The position numbers were made by a program, and so were the translations under genes. 64,000 nucleotides of DNA, taken from positions 9,426 through 73,425 of the forward strand of contig NZ_AAVU01000039.1 in NCBI RefSeq assembly GCF_000169095.1, written 5' to 3'. Source of the DNA: Lyngbya sp. PCC 8106. Its GTDB lineage: Bacteria; Cyanobacteriota; Cyanobacteriia; Cyanobacteriales; Microcoleaceae. A model generated the notes under the pieces. That model was not told where the DNA came from. It was given only the letters and a program-made list of their open reading frames with translations, and searched no databases. This document shows positions 8,424 through 16,597 of this stretch, piece by piece. Each line of letters begins with the position of its first letter. The stretch's first letter is position 1.

Positions 8424-8630
8424 ATGAATTTACTTCTAGAAGTTGGTGTAGACGCTGCACCTCATTTTCCAGTTTCAGCCGTAGCAGTTGGGGTTGTAGG
8501 CTTCATTGCAGCCGCGTCTATTGGTTCGATTGCTTGGTACAATTCTAAGCGTCCTGCGGGTTGGGAAGATAAAGAGCGTCCTGATTTTGTTCCCAATGTT
8601 GAGAAGTCAAATGATCCGGGCTTGGGTTAA
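8424..8630 (+). CDS. psb35: Psb35-like photosystem II assembly protein
   Basis: This is a 68-residue protein with one membrane helix (FPVSAVAVGVVGFIAAASIG). Right after it comes a conserved cytoplasmic-type tail: SIAWYNSKRPAGWEDKERPD, then FVPNVEK. This tail is what I recall for Psb35 (Ssl2148 of Synechocystis), a factor reported to stabilise the CP47 assembly module and associated high-light-inducible proteins. The match is from memory of the family pattern, so the symbol is tentative. A G/A-rich leader (GAGGAAATAAAAAAT) precedes the ATG. The next gene downstream carries a motif resembling another photosystem II assembly protein, Psb34. Confidence 0.6.
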   Translation: MNLLLEVGVDAAPHFPVSAVAVGVVGFIAAASIGSIAWYNSKRPAGWEDKERPDFVPNVEKSNDPGLG

Positions 8631-8747
8631 CTCATTACTAAAATTCATAGTATTTTAGGCAGTTTAAAACAAGCTAAATTATACTATGACTCATTTTAAC
8701 GATTTAGCTTTCATTTGTAGTTTATTTCTTTAATTAAGGAGGATTTT

Positions 8748-9068
8748 ATGGCAGATACTCATAAGAAAACGGGTGGCGATGTAGGTCATTATGATCGTAA
8801 CATTCAACCGGCTGAAGTAGGCGCTCGTCAAGACAGAGAGGGTGTTAATTATAAGAAGCTTGCCAAAGAGCAAGAAGGACAGCCTAACACCACTAAAGGC
8901 CAGACGGTTGACCAAGAAGGGTTAGCCAATAATTACGCAATTGAACCTGAAATGTATATTAACGAACCCGGTGACTTGCGAGAGCAAGAAGAAGAGCAAA
9001 AAGAAGAACGGGTTGAAGAATTAGAAGAAGTTCAGAAGCATGGAAAAAAAGGCCCAGGTGTAATCTAA
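8748..9068 (+). CDS. Hydrophilic acidic protein with a Psb34-like motif
   Basis: This is a 106-residue, highly charged protein without membrane helices, probably largely disordered. GGAGG lies 9 nt before the ATG. The middle reads QTVDQEGLANNYAIEPEMYI followed by NEP. This resembles the N-terminal pattern of the Ssl1498/Psb34 family, which has a Gly-x-x-Asn-Asn-Phe-Ala-x-Glu-Pro-Lys-Met-Tyr segment before its membrane helix. Here the helix is replaced by a Glu-rich coiled segment (REQEEEQKEERVEELEEVQK). The resemblance is seen by eye and could be coincidence. A link to photosystem II assembly is inferred from this motif and from the Psb35-like neighbour. Confidence 0.65.
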   Translation: MADTHKKTGGDVGHYDRNIQPAEVGARQDREGVNYKKLAKEQEGQPNTTKGQTVDQEGLANNYAIEPEMYINEPGDLREQEEEQKEERVEELEEVQKHGKKGPGVI

Positions 9069-9112
9069 TTTAGACGATAGATTCTATCCTAATCAATCTG
9101 AGCTTTTTATCC

Positions 9113-9162
9113 CTCCCGTTAAAAAAAGGTTTGCTAAGTGTAGTAACCTGAAACAACGGGAG
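9113..9162. other. Bulged hairpin in the 382-bp gap before the CsbD gene
   Basis: CTCCCGTT at 9113-9120 pairs with AACGGGAG at 9155-9162, and an inner AGGTT pairs with AACCT. Only a weak T-rich stretch follows (ATTTCTTG). It could be the terminator of the plus-strand gene ending at 9068. The rest of the gap to 9450 is AT-rich leader with no other structure or ORF that I can support. Confidence 0.5.
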
Positions 9163-9450
9163 ATTTCTTGATATTAAAATTAAGTTTGAGTTTGTAAATA
9201 TACAGAAGTGATGGTTGTCGGTTTGGAGATCTTCATTTTTCTATCTATAAATGTCTCAATTTACTTTTGTACTGTCATCAATTATCAAGTTATATATGAT
9301 TTCAATCTCCAGGATTTTAGGTTTAAAAATCATGGTTTGCTGAATCTATATCTAGGGATGGATAACTTAATCTTGATTTCTTGATATCTTATAAATATAG
9401 AGAACAAACATTTGTTCAAAAGTCTTGAAAAAACTAGGAGAAATTTAATT

Positions 9451-9633
9451 ATGTCTACTGAAGATAAAGCAAAAGCAACGGCTAAAAATGTCGAAGGTAA
9501 AGCTCAAGAAGCTATGGGTAAAGTCACAGGCGATCCTGAAGATAAAGCCGAAGGTAAAATGAAGCAAGGTCAAGCCCAAGCTCAACACGCTGTTGAAAAT
9601 GCCAAAGATAAAGCGAAGAAAGCAATTGACTAA
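9451..9633 (+). CDS. CsbD family stress protein
   Basis: ATG at 9451 is preceded by AGGAG 10 nt upstream, which decides against the upstream TTG. The product is 60 residues: MSTEDKAKATAKNVEGKAQE, then AMGKVTGDPEDKAEGKMKQG and a Lys/Ala-rich end. This is the CsbD pattern, a small Lys/Glu/Ala/Gly-rich helical protein induced by general stress in many bacteria. Its molecular function is not established. It is followed by a strong terminator and stands as a single-gene transcript with a long leader. Confidence 0.9.
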   Translation: MSTEDKAKATAKNVEGKAQEAMGKVTGDPEDKAEGKMKQGQAQAQHAVENAKDKAKKAID

Positions 9634-9670
9634 TTAATACAATCTAAATTTATTGAGGTTTAGTGTTTAA

Positions 9671-9699
9671 AATGAGGTTCATAAGAACCTCATTTTTTT
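9671..9699 (+). terminator. Strong intrinsic terminator after csbD-like gene
   Basis: A perfect 10-bp stem (AATGAGGTTC 9671-9680, GAACCTCATT 9685-9694) with a 4-nt loop is followed directly by a run of seven T. It lies 38 bp after the CsbD stop and also separates this gene from the convergent gene ending at 9731. Confidence 0.9.
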
Positions 9700-9730
9700 A
9701 TGATCTATTTATTGAATTAACTAAACAAAA

Positions 9731-9949
9731 CTAGGAAAAATCTGCATCAATAGCTCCACCTTGTTCGTGAGCAATTAATATTTGACGATTTCCGAGATCA
9801 GTTGTTCGTTCTTCTGACTTGGGTTGTGACGCTTTCGGATTTTCCGATTTAAACTGTTGTTCGAGTTCAACAGCAGGGTCAACACCCGGATCGACATCAG
9901 AATCAATTGCTCTATCTCGATCAGATGGTTGTTGATTATTCATAATCAT
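9731..9949 (-). CDS. Small hydrophilic protein of unknown function
   Basis: This is a 72-residue polar protein rich in Asp, Gln, Glu and Ser (SDVDPGVDPAVELEQQFKSE), probably disordered, with no known motif. AAGGAGA lies about 8 nt before the ATG at 9949, supporting translation from there; an in-frame ATG at 9943 is possible. It is convergent with the CsbD gene. It may be another hydrophilic stress protein, but that rests only on composition and neighbourhood. Confidence 0.6.
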   Translation of the reverse strand: MIMNNQQPSDRDRAIDSDVDPGVDPAVELEQQFKSENPKASQPKSEERTTDLGNRQILIAHEQGGAIDADFS

Positions 9950-10142
9950 AGTTAAGTTCTCCTTTGTTTAGACAAATATCATCAGATTTGTTTCCACATT
10001 AACAATTATTTTGGTTAGTTGACCTCTTGCTAATGAGATAAATAAGTTAATAAACTTTTAAAATAAAATGTAGGAGTGCAAGCCTTACACCCCTACCCGA
10101 TAAAAGTTTTGTTTCTCAAGAATAGATTCTTGAAAATGAGAT

Positions 10143-11144
10143 TTATCCAAAGCTACCGCTCACATATTTTTGGGTAGCTTCCTCTTGGGGATCTTGAAAG
10201 ATTTTCTCGGTTTCATCATACTCAACTAAATACCCAAATCGATTTCCTGACTCTCCTTCTTCAGCGTTAAAGAAAGCAGTTAAATCAGCAACCCTTGTCG
10301 CTTGTTGCATATTGTGAGTAACAATAACAACTGTGTAACTTTCTTTGAGATCATGAATTAAATCTTCAACCTTTTGAGTCGAAACAGGGTCAAGAGAGGA
10401 GCAGGGTTCATCCATTAAAATAACTTCCGGTTTCAAGGCAACCGCCCGAGCAATACACAGACGTTGTTTTTGACCTCCAGAGAGGGATAAGGCGTTTTCT
10501 TTTAGTTTATCTTTCACTTCAGTCCATAGTGCTGCTTTTTTGAGGGAGTTTTCGACTAATTCATCCATATCTCCCGAATAGTTATTAATCCTGGCTCCAT
10601 AGGCAATATTATCATAAATTGACTTGGGAAAAGGATTCGGTTTTTGGAAAACCATACCAATTTTTCGACGCACTTTAACCGCATCAACTTTCTTAGAATA
10701 AAGATTTTTATCATGGAAAAAAACTTTACCCTCTGTATGAAAACTGTCAATCAAATCATTGAGACGATTAAAACAACGAATTAAGGTACTTTTCCCACAA
10801 CCCGACGGCCCAATTAACGCAGTGACTTGTTTGGGGGGAATTTCCATATTTACCTTACTTAAGGCTAAAGTATCACCGTAGTAAACGCTTAACTGTTCCG
10901 TTGTAAAAACACTATTATTGAATGTCTTTGCGCTTTGATTGGAGCGATTGTTTTTGGAGTTGTGACGTTCTCTATTTTTCTGTGAATCATTGTCATCTTG
11001 ATTTGCATGAGAGTCACGATTTTCTGAGGAGTGATTATTCTGTCTCATTGTTTGCGTATTGTCTCGAACTTCAATTGAATTTTTTTCCGGTTTGTTTCTG
11101 TTTTTCTCAGTATTATCTTGAATCTCAAAATGACGATTATCCAT
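10143..11144 (-). CDS. pstB: Phosphate ABC transporter ATP-binding protein PstB, with long N-terminal extension
   Basis: This is a complete ABC ATPase: Walker [10 protein letters not shown] (residues 112-120), Q-loop VFQKPNPFP, signature LSGGQKQR, Walker B VILMDEP, switch His in VTHNMQ. The PstB-specific [11 protein letters not shown] and the C-terminal [12 protein letters not shown] end are present. It energises phosphate import with PstC and PstA, which lie directly upstream on the same strand. It is oddly long: PstB proteins are usually about 250-280 residues, but here about 75 extra residues rich in Asn, Asp, Arg, Ser and Lys precede the ATPase. A start near residue 75 is not obvious because there is no Met there. 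Confidence 0.93.
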   Translation of the reverse strand: MDNRHFEIQDNTEKNRNKPEKNSIEVRDNTQTMRQNNHSSENRDSHANQDDNDSQKNRERHNSKNNRSNQSAKTFNNSVFTTEQLSVYYGDTLALSKVNMEIPPKQVTALIGPSGCGKSTLIRCFNRLNDLIDSFHTEGKVFFHDKNLYSKKVDAVKVRRKIGMVFQKPNPFPKSIYDNIAYGARINNYSGDMDELVENSLKKAALWTEVKDKLKENALSLSGGQKQRLCIARAVALKPEVILMDEPCSSLDPVSTQKVEDLIHDLKESYTVVIVTHNMQQATRVADLTAFFNAEEGESGNRFGYLVEYDETEKIFQDPQEEATQKYVSGSFG

Positions 11145-11184
11145 AATTTACCTCCGAGTTTTAAATGAAGAATGAATGGAAAAC

Positions 11185-12078
11185 CTAATAAGTTCCTTTC
11201 TGACCAAAATATCGAGCCAGAACACTAGCAAACAGAACTAACAAAATCAAAATCAATGAAGCAGCCCAAGCAATTTCTTGTTGATTTTCATAGGGAGCCG
11301 TTGCAAAGTTATAGATCAAAACTGACATTGAGGGAACAGTTTGATCGATAATTCCATCCGGCCAGCTTTGAGCAAATATCACGGTGAATAATAAAGGTGC
11401 TGTTTCTCCTGCTGCCCGAGCAACAGCTAGAGTAATTCCGGTTAAAATAGCGGGGATAGCAGCCGGAACAACAATTTGTAAAACAGTATGAAAACTTGAT
11501 GCTCCAACACCAACTGAAGCCCAACGAACATCTTGAGGGACTAATTGTAATGCTTCGTCTGTAGTTCTGACAATGATGGGAAGCATCAAAATTGCCAGGG
11601 CAAATCCTCCGGCTAAAGTTGAGAATTTATCCATCGTTAAAACCACTACAGTATAAGCAAAAATTCCAACAACAATTGAAGGAACCCCACTGAGAACATT
11701 TGTAGCAAAACGAATCCACTTAGCGATTTTTTTTGAGCTAAACTCAGACAGATAAATCCCCGCTCCAATACCAATGGGAACACTGATTACTACGGCAATA
11801 CCAACCAGAAGTATTGTTCCAGCAATCGCAGAAGCCACACCTCCTCCTGCTTGCATTGCAGTGGGAGGAATCTCAGTAAAAAGAGCTAAGTTAAATCGAC
11901 TTAATCCTTTAAAAATCACATAAGAAATGACTAAACCCAAAGGTAAAATAGCTAAACCTAACATGAAAAAAGCTAATCCAGTTAAGAGCTTTTCAATTAG
12001 ATTACCTGAATTTGATCCTGAAGTTTCGATACTCTCATTTGGAAAACCATTCTGCTGTGTTGTTGTTCCTGAAGTCAT
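11185..12078 (-). CDS. pstA: Phosphate ABC transporter permease PstA
   Basis: This is a 297-residue permease with six predicted membrane helices. The binding-protein-dependent transport motif is RAAGETAPLLFT, as in PstA, and the segment SVPIGIGAGIYLSEF near the middle is also typical. An about 35-residue polar N-terminus precedes the first helix. It lies 11 bp downstream of pstC and 40 bp upstream of pstB, so the three form one operon. It forms the inner-membrane channel with PstC. Confidence 0.93.
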   Translation of the reverse strand: MTSGTTTQQNGFPNESIETSGSNSGNLIEKLLTGLAFFMLGLAILPLGLVISYVIFKGLSRFNLALFTEIPPTAMQAGGGVASAIAGTILLVGIAVVISVPIGIGAGIYLSEFSSKKIAKWIRFATNVLSGVPSIVVGIFAYTVVVLTMDKFSTLAGGFALAILMLPIIVRTTDEALQLVPQDVRWASVGVGASSFHTVLQIVVPAAIPAILTGITLAVARAAGETAPLLFTVIFAQSWPDGIIDQTVPSMSVLIYNFATAPYENQQEIAWAASLILILLVLFASVLARYFGQKGTY

Positions 12079-12089
12079 TAATAAATATC

Positions 12090-13040
12090 CTAGTATTTTT
12101 TAACCTGACGAACAATCCATTCCGCCAAAATATTAACGATTAGTGTGATTAAAAATAGAACCGCTCCGGCATACATCAAAGAAGATTCTTGTAAACCACT
12201 TGCTTCGGGAAATTGACTGGCAATTAAAGAGGCAATTGTATTTCCGGGTGCAAATAGAGAAATACTCAAGTCATTACTATTTCCAATCACCATCGTGATA
12301 GCCATTGTCTCTCCTAAAGCCCGGCCAAAACCCAACATAATGCCGCCGACAATTCCTGAAAATGAAGCCGGAATTAAAACGCTAAAAATAGTTTGCCATC
12401 GAGTCGAGCCAACCCCATAAGCAGCACTGCGTAATTCTGGCGGTAAAGAGGCGAGAGAATCTCGAGAAATAGCCGTAATAATTGGCAAAGTCATGATGGC
12501 TAAAATCACTCCGGCAGGTAACATTCCCGGGCCGATTGGTTGGGTGCTAAATAATGGAATCCAACCTAAATATTGGTGTAGCCATCCGCCCACAATCAGC
12601 AAAAATGGAATCAGAACATAAATTCCCCATAATCCATAGATAACGCTAGGAATGGCAGCTAATAACTCCACCAGAAAAGTGAGTACAGTCCGAATAGAAA
12701 CAGGTAAAAAATTTTCACTCAAAACTACAGCACTAGCAATCGCAATCGGGACTGCAATTAATAAACCGATTAAGGAACTTACAATCGTTCCATAAATCAT
12801 TGGCAGTATGCCATAATTACTCTGAGGGGGATTCCAGGCGCTGGTGGTTAAAAAACTGGCTCCAAATTCTTTAATCGCAGGAATGCCCGCAAGCGTAACT
12901 TCTACTGCTAGCCAAATTAAAACGGCAGCGACACTAAATGCTAGAATCTGATTGAGCCAAAAAAAAGTTTGATCTGTTATCTGTTCACGCGATGAGCGAT
13001 TATCGTCATCTGCCCGAGAACTCTGAGCATTAGAAGTCAT
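12090..13040 (-). CDS. pstC: Phosphate ABC transporter permease PstC
   Basis: This is a 316-residue permease with about six membrane helices. The PstC features are GRALGETMAITMVIGN (the cytoplasmic EAA-type loop) and LLAAIPSVIYGLWGI. ATG at 13040 is preferred to TTG at 13046. It is the first gene of pstC-pstA-pstB. No substrate-binding protein PstS precedes it in the window, although the usual order is pstS-pstC-pstA-pstB. A Pho box lies about 245 bp upstream, but its promoter appears to point the other way. Confidence 0.93.
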   Translation of the reverse strand: MTSNAQSSRADDDNRSSREQITDQTFFWLNQILAFSVAAVLIWLAVEVTLAGIPAIKEFGASFLTTSAWNPPQSNYGILPMIYGTIVSSLIGLLIAVPIAIASAVVLSENFLPVSIRTVLTFLVELLAAIPSVIYGLWGIYVLIPFLLIVGGWLHQYLGWIPLFSTQPIGPGMLPAGVILAIMTLPIITAISRDSLASLPPELRSAAYGVGSTRWQTIFSVLIPASFSGIVGGIMLGFGRALGETMAITMVIGNSNDLSISLFAPGNTIASLIASQFPEASGLQESSLMYAGAVLFLITLIVNILAEWIVRQVKKY

Positions 13041-13283
13041 ACTCAAAAAAATAATTTAACTTGAACAATTCCACCGACTAGAAACTAATCAATAAAGCCC
13101 GAAATCTTGATCTAAAGTTCCGAAGAATATTGATGTTGAGTTTGCAATCTGTGTGAATGCCTTAAGGTTAAATCAAACTGACCTGATTCTCTATACCTCA
13201 TCAGATAGATTTATAAGAAAAAACTTATTTTATTTTTATGACTGAAGGCTGAATTTTATAAAAAAAACAATATTTTCATAAAA

Positions 13284-13338
13284 CTTAATACAAACTTAAC
13301 CTTTACTTAACCTTTAATTAACTTAGTTTCTATATACT
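13284..13338 (+). promoter_or_regulatory. Pho box (SphR-type) with -10 element, reading rightwards
   Basis: Four 8-mers are spaced by exactly 3 bp: CTTAATAC (13284-13291), CTTAACCT (13295-13302), CTTAACCT (13306-13313) and ATTAACTT (13317-13324). This is the cyanobacterial Pho-box layout of tandem (C/T)TTAACC(T/A) units bound by the phosphate regulator SphR/PhoB. A TATACT -10 lies 8 bp beyond the last unit (13333-13338). The geometry predicts activated transcription on the plus strand, starting near 13345 and running into the IS end. If repeats on the opposite strand are also functional, it could serve pstC. No plus-strand phosphate gene remains downstream. Confidence 0.8.
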
Positions 13339-13377
13339 AAAAGATCAATTTTAATTCATATTATTAAAATCAGAGGT

Positions 13378-13648
13378 AAATCTGGACGCGGAGACTAACC
13401 CCGCACTCAGTTCTATTACAATACTTTGACATCCTCTCCGTCGTAAACAACGGAGATTCCAAACATCACTGTCTGGGCTTCCTCTTTCCACGAGCTGACT
13501 TACTAGGTTGAGTTTCCCCAACAGAGCAGAGGGCATTCTCTCTAGAGGCGTTAACTTCCGTCTGCCCGACGGTATTTTAAAAACAGATATTAAGCGGAAG
13601 AACGGATTAAGTTATCTGTAGGACAGCATAAATCTCTGATACTCGCAG
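13378..13648 (-). ncRNA. Probable omega (right-end) RNA of the TnpB element
   Basis: TnpB proteins use a guide RNA transcribed from the 3' end of tnpB through the right end of the element, with the guide taken from the flanking DNA. Here about 270 bp of structured, GC-richer DNA follows the tnpB stop, ending in the GCGG...CCGC hairpin. The adjacent guide would come from about 13360-13377, just downstream of the Pho-box promoter. This is inferred from the family mechanism; no RNA evidence is available. Confidence 0.45.
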
Positions 13649-14800
13649 TTAAATTAATCCGTTAATCGATTTCTTATCCGTTTCTTTATTTGATAGTTGT
13701 TTTAATGCAGATTTCAGTATATTTCTGGCGGCATTTTTATCCCGGTCAGCGATATATCCACAGTGAGGGCATTCATGGGTTCTCGTACTGAGAGTTTTTA
13801 CAACTTTCTCACCACAATTTGAACAGCTTTGGGAAGTATACGCGGGTTCAACAGCAATCACCGGAACCCCATAAACCCGCGCCATATATTCTAACCATTC
13901 TCGAAACCTGTACCAAGCTGCATCGCTAATTGATTTGGCTAGATGATGATTTTTAACCATGTTGCGAATCCGTAGGTTTTCAATCGCTACCAAGTCGTTA
14001 GACTGTATGACGTGTTGGGCTAATTTACAAGCCCAATCATTACGCCTGCGTGAAACCTTGAGATGCGCTCTACCTAATTTGTTTCTGGCTTTTTGGCGAT
14101 TTTGACTGCCTTTTTGAGTTCTTGATAATCGACGTTGTAGCTTTTTAAGCTTGCGTTCATCTTTTCTCAAAAACCGGGGATTATCTATTTGATTACCAGA
14201 ACAATCTGTGTAGAAATAGTTAAGACCTACATCTAATCCTGTTTGTTTTCCTGTGAGTTCTTTTTTCTCCTCTCGTTCATGGTCTATCAGAAATTGAGCA
14301 TAATACCCGTCATGTCTTCTAATTACCCTCACTCGTTTGATTTGTTTTAACTGATAATAGTGCAGGTTTCGGCTTCCCCAAAGCTTAAATGTACCCGTTT
14401 GAAACTTGTCTGTGAACGTTAGATAACGTCTGTCCTCCGAAAGTTTCCATCCTGATGTTTTGTATTCAACAGACGCTCTAACTTGATACTTTTTAAACTT
14501 TGGGAATCCTTTGGAGCCTGGTATTTTCTGCTTACAATTCCGATAAAATCTTTCAATTGATGCCCAAGCTCTTTCTGCGTGTGCTTGTCGTGCCATTGAG
14601 TTTAACTTTGATGCCCAGGGAAATTCTGGGTTGTCTGACAACAGTTTGCAGTGCTTGTAGGCATCGTTGCGACTTTTAACCTGACCGTCTAACCATGCTC
14701 TGATAACGCTGTTGCGAACAAATAGACCTGTCCGAATGGCTTCATCCAAGCTTCGGTACTGGCAATATGTTCCTTGCAGCTTCATTTCATATACGAGCAT
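13649..14800 (-). CDS. tnpB: RNA-guided endonuclease TnpB (IS1341-type), apparently intact
   Basis: ATG at 14800 (MLVYEMKLQGT) matches the usual TnpB start; the frame is open to 14833. The RuvC-like residues are present: Asp in TGLDVGLNYF (residue 190), Glu in AIENLRIRNM (274), and the DRDKNAA motif near 353. The zinc ribbon has four Cys (326, 329, 344, 347) in SCSNC and ECPHC. The protein has 383 residues, near full length for TnpB, with no stops or frameshifts. TnpB cuts DNA guided by the right-end RNA and favours retention of the element. It is likely active, though this is inference from intact motifs. Confidence 0.9.
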   Translation of the reverse strand: MLVYEMKLQGTYCQYRSLDEAIRTGLFVRNSVIRAWLDGQVKSRNDAYKHCKLLSDNPEFPWASKLNSMARQAHAERAWASIERFYRNCKQKIPGSKGFPKFKKYQVRASVEYKTSGWKLSEDRRYLTFTDKFQTGTFKLWGSRNLHYYQLKQIKRVRVIRRHDGYYAQFLIDHEREEKKELTGKQTGLDVGLNYFYTDCSGNQIDNPRFLRKDERKLKKLQRRLSRTQKGSQNRQKARNKLGRAHLKVSRRRNDWACKLAQHVIQSNDLVAIENLRIRNMVKNHHLAKSISDAAWYRFREWLEYMARVYGVPVIAVEPAYTSQSCSNCGEKVVKTLSTRTHECPHCGYIADRDKNAARNILKSALKQLSNKETDKKSINGLI

Positions 14801-14903
14801 AATTTGTCGTCGTCGCTGACGATAACCCATCATAGCACGAACATAATCCGTCGTGAACGACGGGGCTTTTGACCCGCTTTTTTTGGTAAACTGACATCGG
14901 TTT

Positions 14904-15452
14904 TTAGACTTGATACTTCAACCAGATTGAGGTCACAGTCCCAATAAAATGAGCCGCAACCCCATTCAAATTGGCAACCATAATTAAAACATCCAGCGCT
15001 CGCACCGCTTCACTGGCATCGGTTAATGTGGTTCCAGGAGGTTGAGAAATTGTTTTAGCAACTAATACTGCTGCTGTTAAACCCGAACCGATTAAAGTCA
15101 CAAACATTCCCCCTAACCCTATTATTAATCCGAGTTGGAGCAGTCGAGTTAAATCTGATTTTGGAGGGGGTTGAGTAGAGTCCGCTTTTCGTAGACGTTG
15201 ACCGACTCGCGTATACCAAAAAGCCAAAATAATACTCACGACCGCAGCGATAATTCCACTGATAGCAAACAAGATTCCCCATCCCATTGCCGGATTTGTT
15301 TGGGCAGAAATCTGACGACCTGTGACCACAAACAATAAGGAAATTCCCGAAACTAAAACCCCTACAATTTGCAGCCAGAAGCAACTCCATCCGGTTAGAC
15401 GCAAATTCAATGCTTTTTTCTTTAAGTTTGGAGAAACAGAAGAACTATTCAT
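14904..15452 (-). CDS. DUF3611 family membrane protein (Tic21/PIC1-like)
   Basis: This is a 182-residue protein with four hydrophobic helices (LQIVGVLVSGISLLFVVTG; GWGILFAISGIIAAVVSIIL; LGLIIGLGGMFVTLIGSGL; a last one near the C-terminus). The loop FWYTRVGQRLRK and the segment DVLIMVANLNGVAAHFIGTV are typical of DUF3611, a cyanobacterial and plastid family that includes PIC1/TIC21. The plant members have been linked to iron or protein import, and the bacterial role is unclear. The stop lies only about 15 bp from the estimated end of the TnpB element, so the insertion just missed its 3' end. Confidence 0.82.
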   Translation of the reverse strand: MNSSSVSPNLKKKALNLRLTGWSCFWLQIVGVLVSGISLLFVVTGRQISAQTNPAMGWGILFAISGIIAAVVSIILAFWYTRVGQRLRKADSTQPPPKSDLTRLLQLGLIIGLGGMFVTLIGSGLTAAVLVAKTISQPPGTTLTDASEAVRALDVLIMVANLNGVAAHFIGTVTSIWLKYQV

Positions 15453-15600
15453 TTTTTTGTTTTTTTATAAAGTTGATGAAACGGCCTGTATTTTCGCTCA
15501 GATTTCAACAGAATCTAGCTGTCTCGTGAGAAATAAAAAATTAATCAATGTTATCTCTATGTTCTAAAAAATTGAGACAATGAGCTGGATATTTCAGCTT

Positions 15601-15909
15601 CTATGATTCTATTGAGGGTTGAGAGGGTCGGCGATACACCGAATTTAGCAATACATCCAATACACCGATCTCTCTAGCTCTGAGGACAGCTTTATGAGTA
15701 ATTAAATCACCGACATTGAGAATAATTTTGTCCTGTTTATCTCGAATAATTCGCTTAATGGGACGACCAAGAGCAGCCTTAACTTCTTTGTCTTGTGTGA
15801 TGTTAGCGACTTGTTCTTCAGTGAGTTGAGTCGTTTTTGGCTCATCCCGGCTTCTTCCTCCTCCGGGTGATCCCATCTGAACTTGTTTTAGATAACTTAG
15901 TGTTTTCAC
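15601..15909 (-). CDS. Hypothetical cyanobacterial protein
   Basis: This is a 102-residue soluble protein. The N-terminal third is Gly/Ser/Thr-rich. The C-terminal half is regular: GRPIKRIIRDKQDKIILNVG, then DLITHKAVLRAREIGVLDVL. That stretch resembles short beta-barrel or AbrB-like segments ending in an alpha helix. I do not recognise a characterised family. It stands alone between the DUF3611 gene and a 688-bp gap. Confidence 0.6.
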   Translation of the reverse strand: MKTLSYLKQVQMGSPGGGRSRDEPKTTQLTEEQVANITQDKEVKAALGRPIKRIIRDKQDKIILNVGDLITHKAVLRAREIGVLDVLLNSVYRRPSQPSIES

Positions 15910-16597
15910 TTGTTATAGCCTCCGACTGGGTTTTAGATTTAACGCTGTTTTTGTATAAGGTGTATACTTTATAAAAGCTTTATTTTGGAAATTTGCCTAT
16001 TTACAATTTTGGCTATTTACAATATAGTTTAAATCTCCTCTCCACTCTATCTCCCATAAGTCATAACTTTAGCCAGAAAGAGCATTATTGTCAAAAATAG
16101 TGTCTCTCCACTCTACTGAGAACAGTCCCCGGAAAGGCTGATTATCTCACAAATTGCTATTCTAACAGAGGAAAATACTAGACTGACAAAGAGAATATTA
16201 AAAAAACTTAAAAATCTGAGGACTAAAAACAGAATTGATTTTAATCAAAATAAATAACCTTAATTTAAAATCTCAGACTTCAGTACGCAAAATAGTCAGC
16301 GTTATTGGGAGCCATCCGGTAAAGGTTAACGATTTTTTAATTCGATTTTTGACCAATTAACGGTTAGCCACTGACGGTTTATGATCGGAGGACTCTGCCG
16401 ACTGATGCTAATTTCTGTCTGTTCATCGCGATTAATCCATCTTAGGTTAGAGGAAATTTAATCCATATTTGTATATGTTCAGTATATTAGTCTACCCTTG
16501 AAAAATTCAACCTAAAATTCAAAATAAGGCGAGCATAGCCTCAATTCAATCATCTAAAATCAGAAATATTAATCATCTATCAGAGGAAACGATCATC
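15910..16597. other. 688-bp intergenic region
   Basis: I see no ORF with convincing coding character. It holds an inverted repeat GTATA-N5-TATAC at 15953-15967 near the start of the minus-strand gene, a direct repeat built on CTATTTACAAT near 16000-16020, AT-rich DNA, and GTTAAC-containing stretches around 16325-16370. The last 20 bp provide the leader of the phosphoglycerate mutase gene, with AGAGGAAA as a ribosome-binding site. Confidence 0.4.

Larger units (their letters stand above)
13378..14890 (-). mobile_element. TnpB-only IS200/IS605 (IS1341-type) element
   Basis: A single tnpB gene is flanked by hairpin-bearing ends: CTCCGTCG...AACGGAG near 13436-13455 on the right end (relative to tnpB), and CCGTCGTGAACGACGG near 14850 on the left end. 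There is also a GCGG...CCGC hairpin near 13390. No tnpA Y1 transposase and no terminal inverted repeats are seen, as expected of IS200/IS605 relatives. The exact borders cannot be set without an empty site; those given are estimates within about 10-15 bp. The element sits between the Pho-box promoter and the DUF3611 gene. Confidence 0.75.

Noticed and set aside
13047..13338. Treating the Pho box as a certain pstC promoter
   Set aside because: The repeat orientation and the TATACT spacing point away from pstC, so its use for pstC was left only as an alternative.
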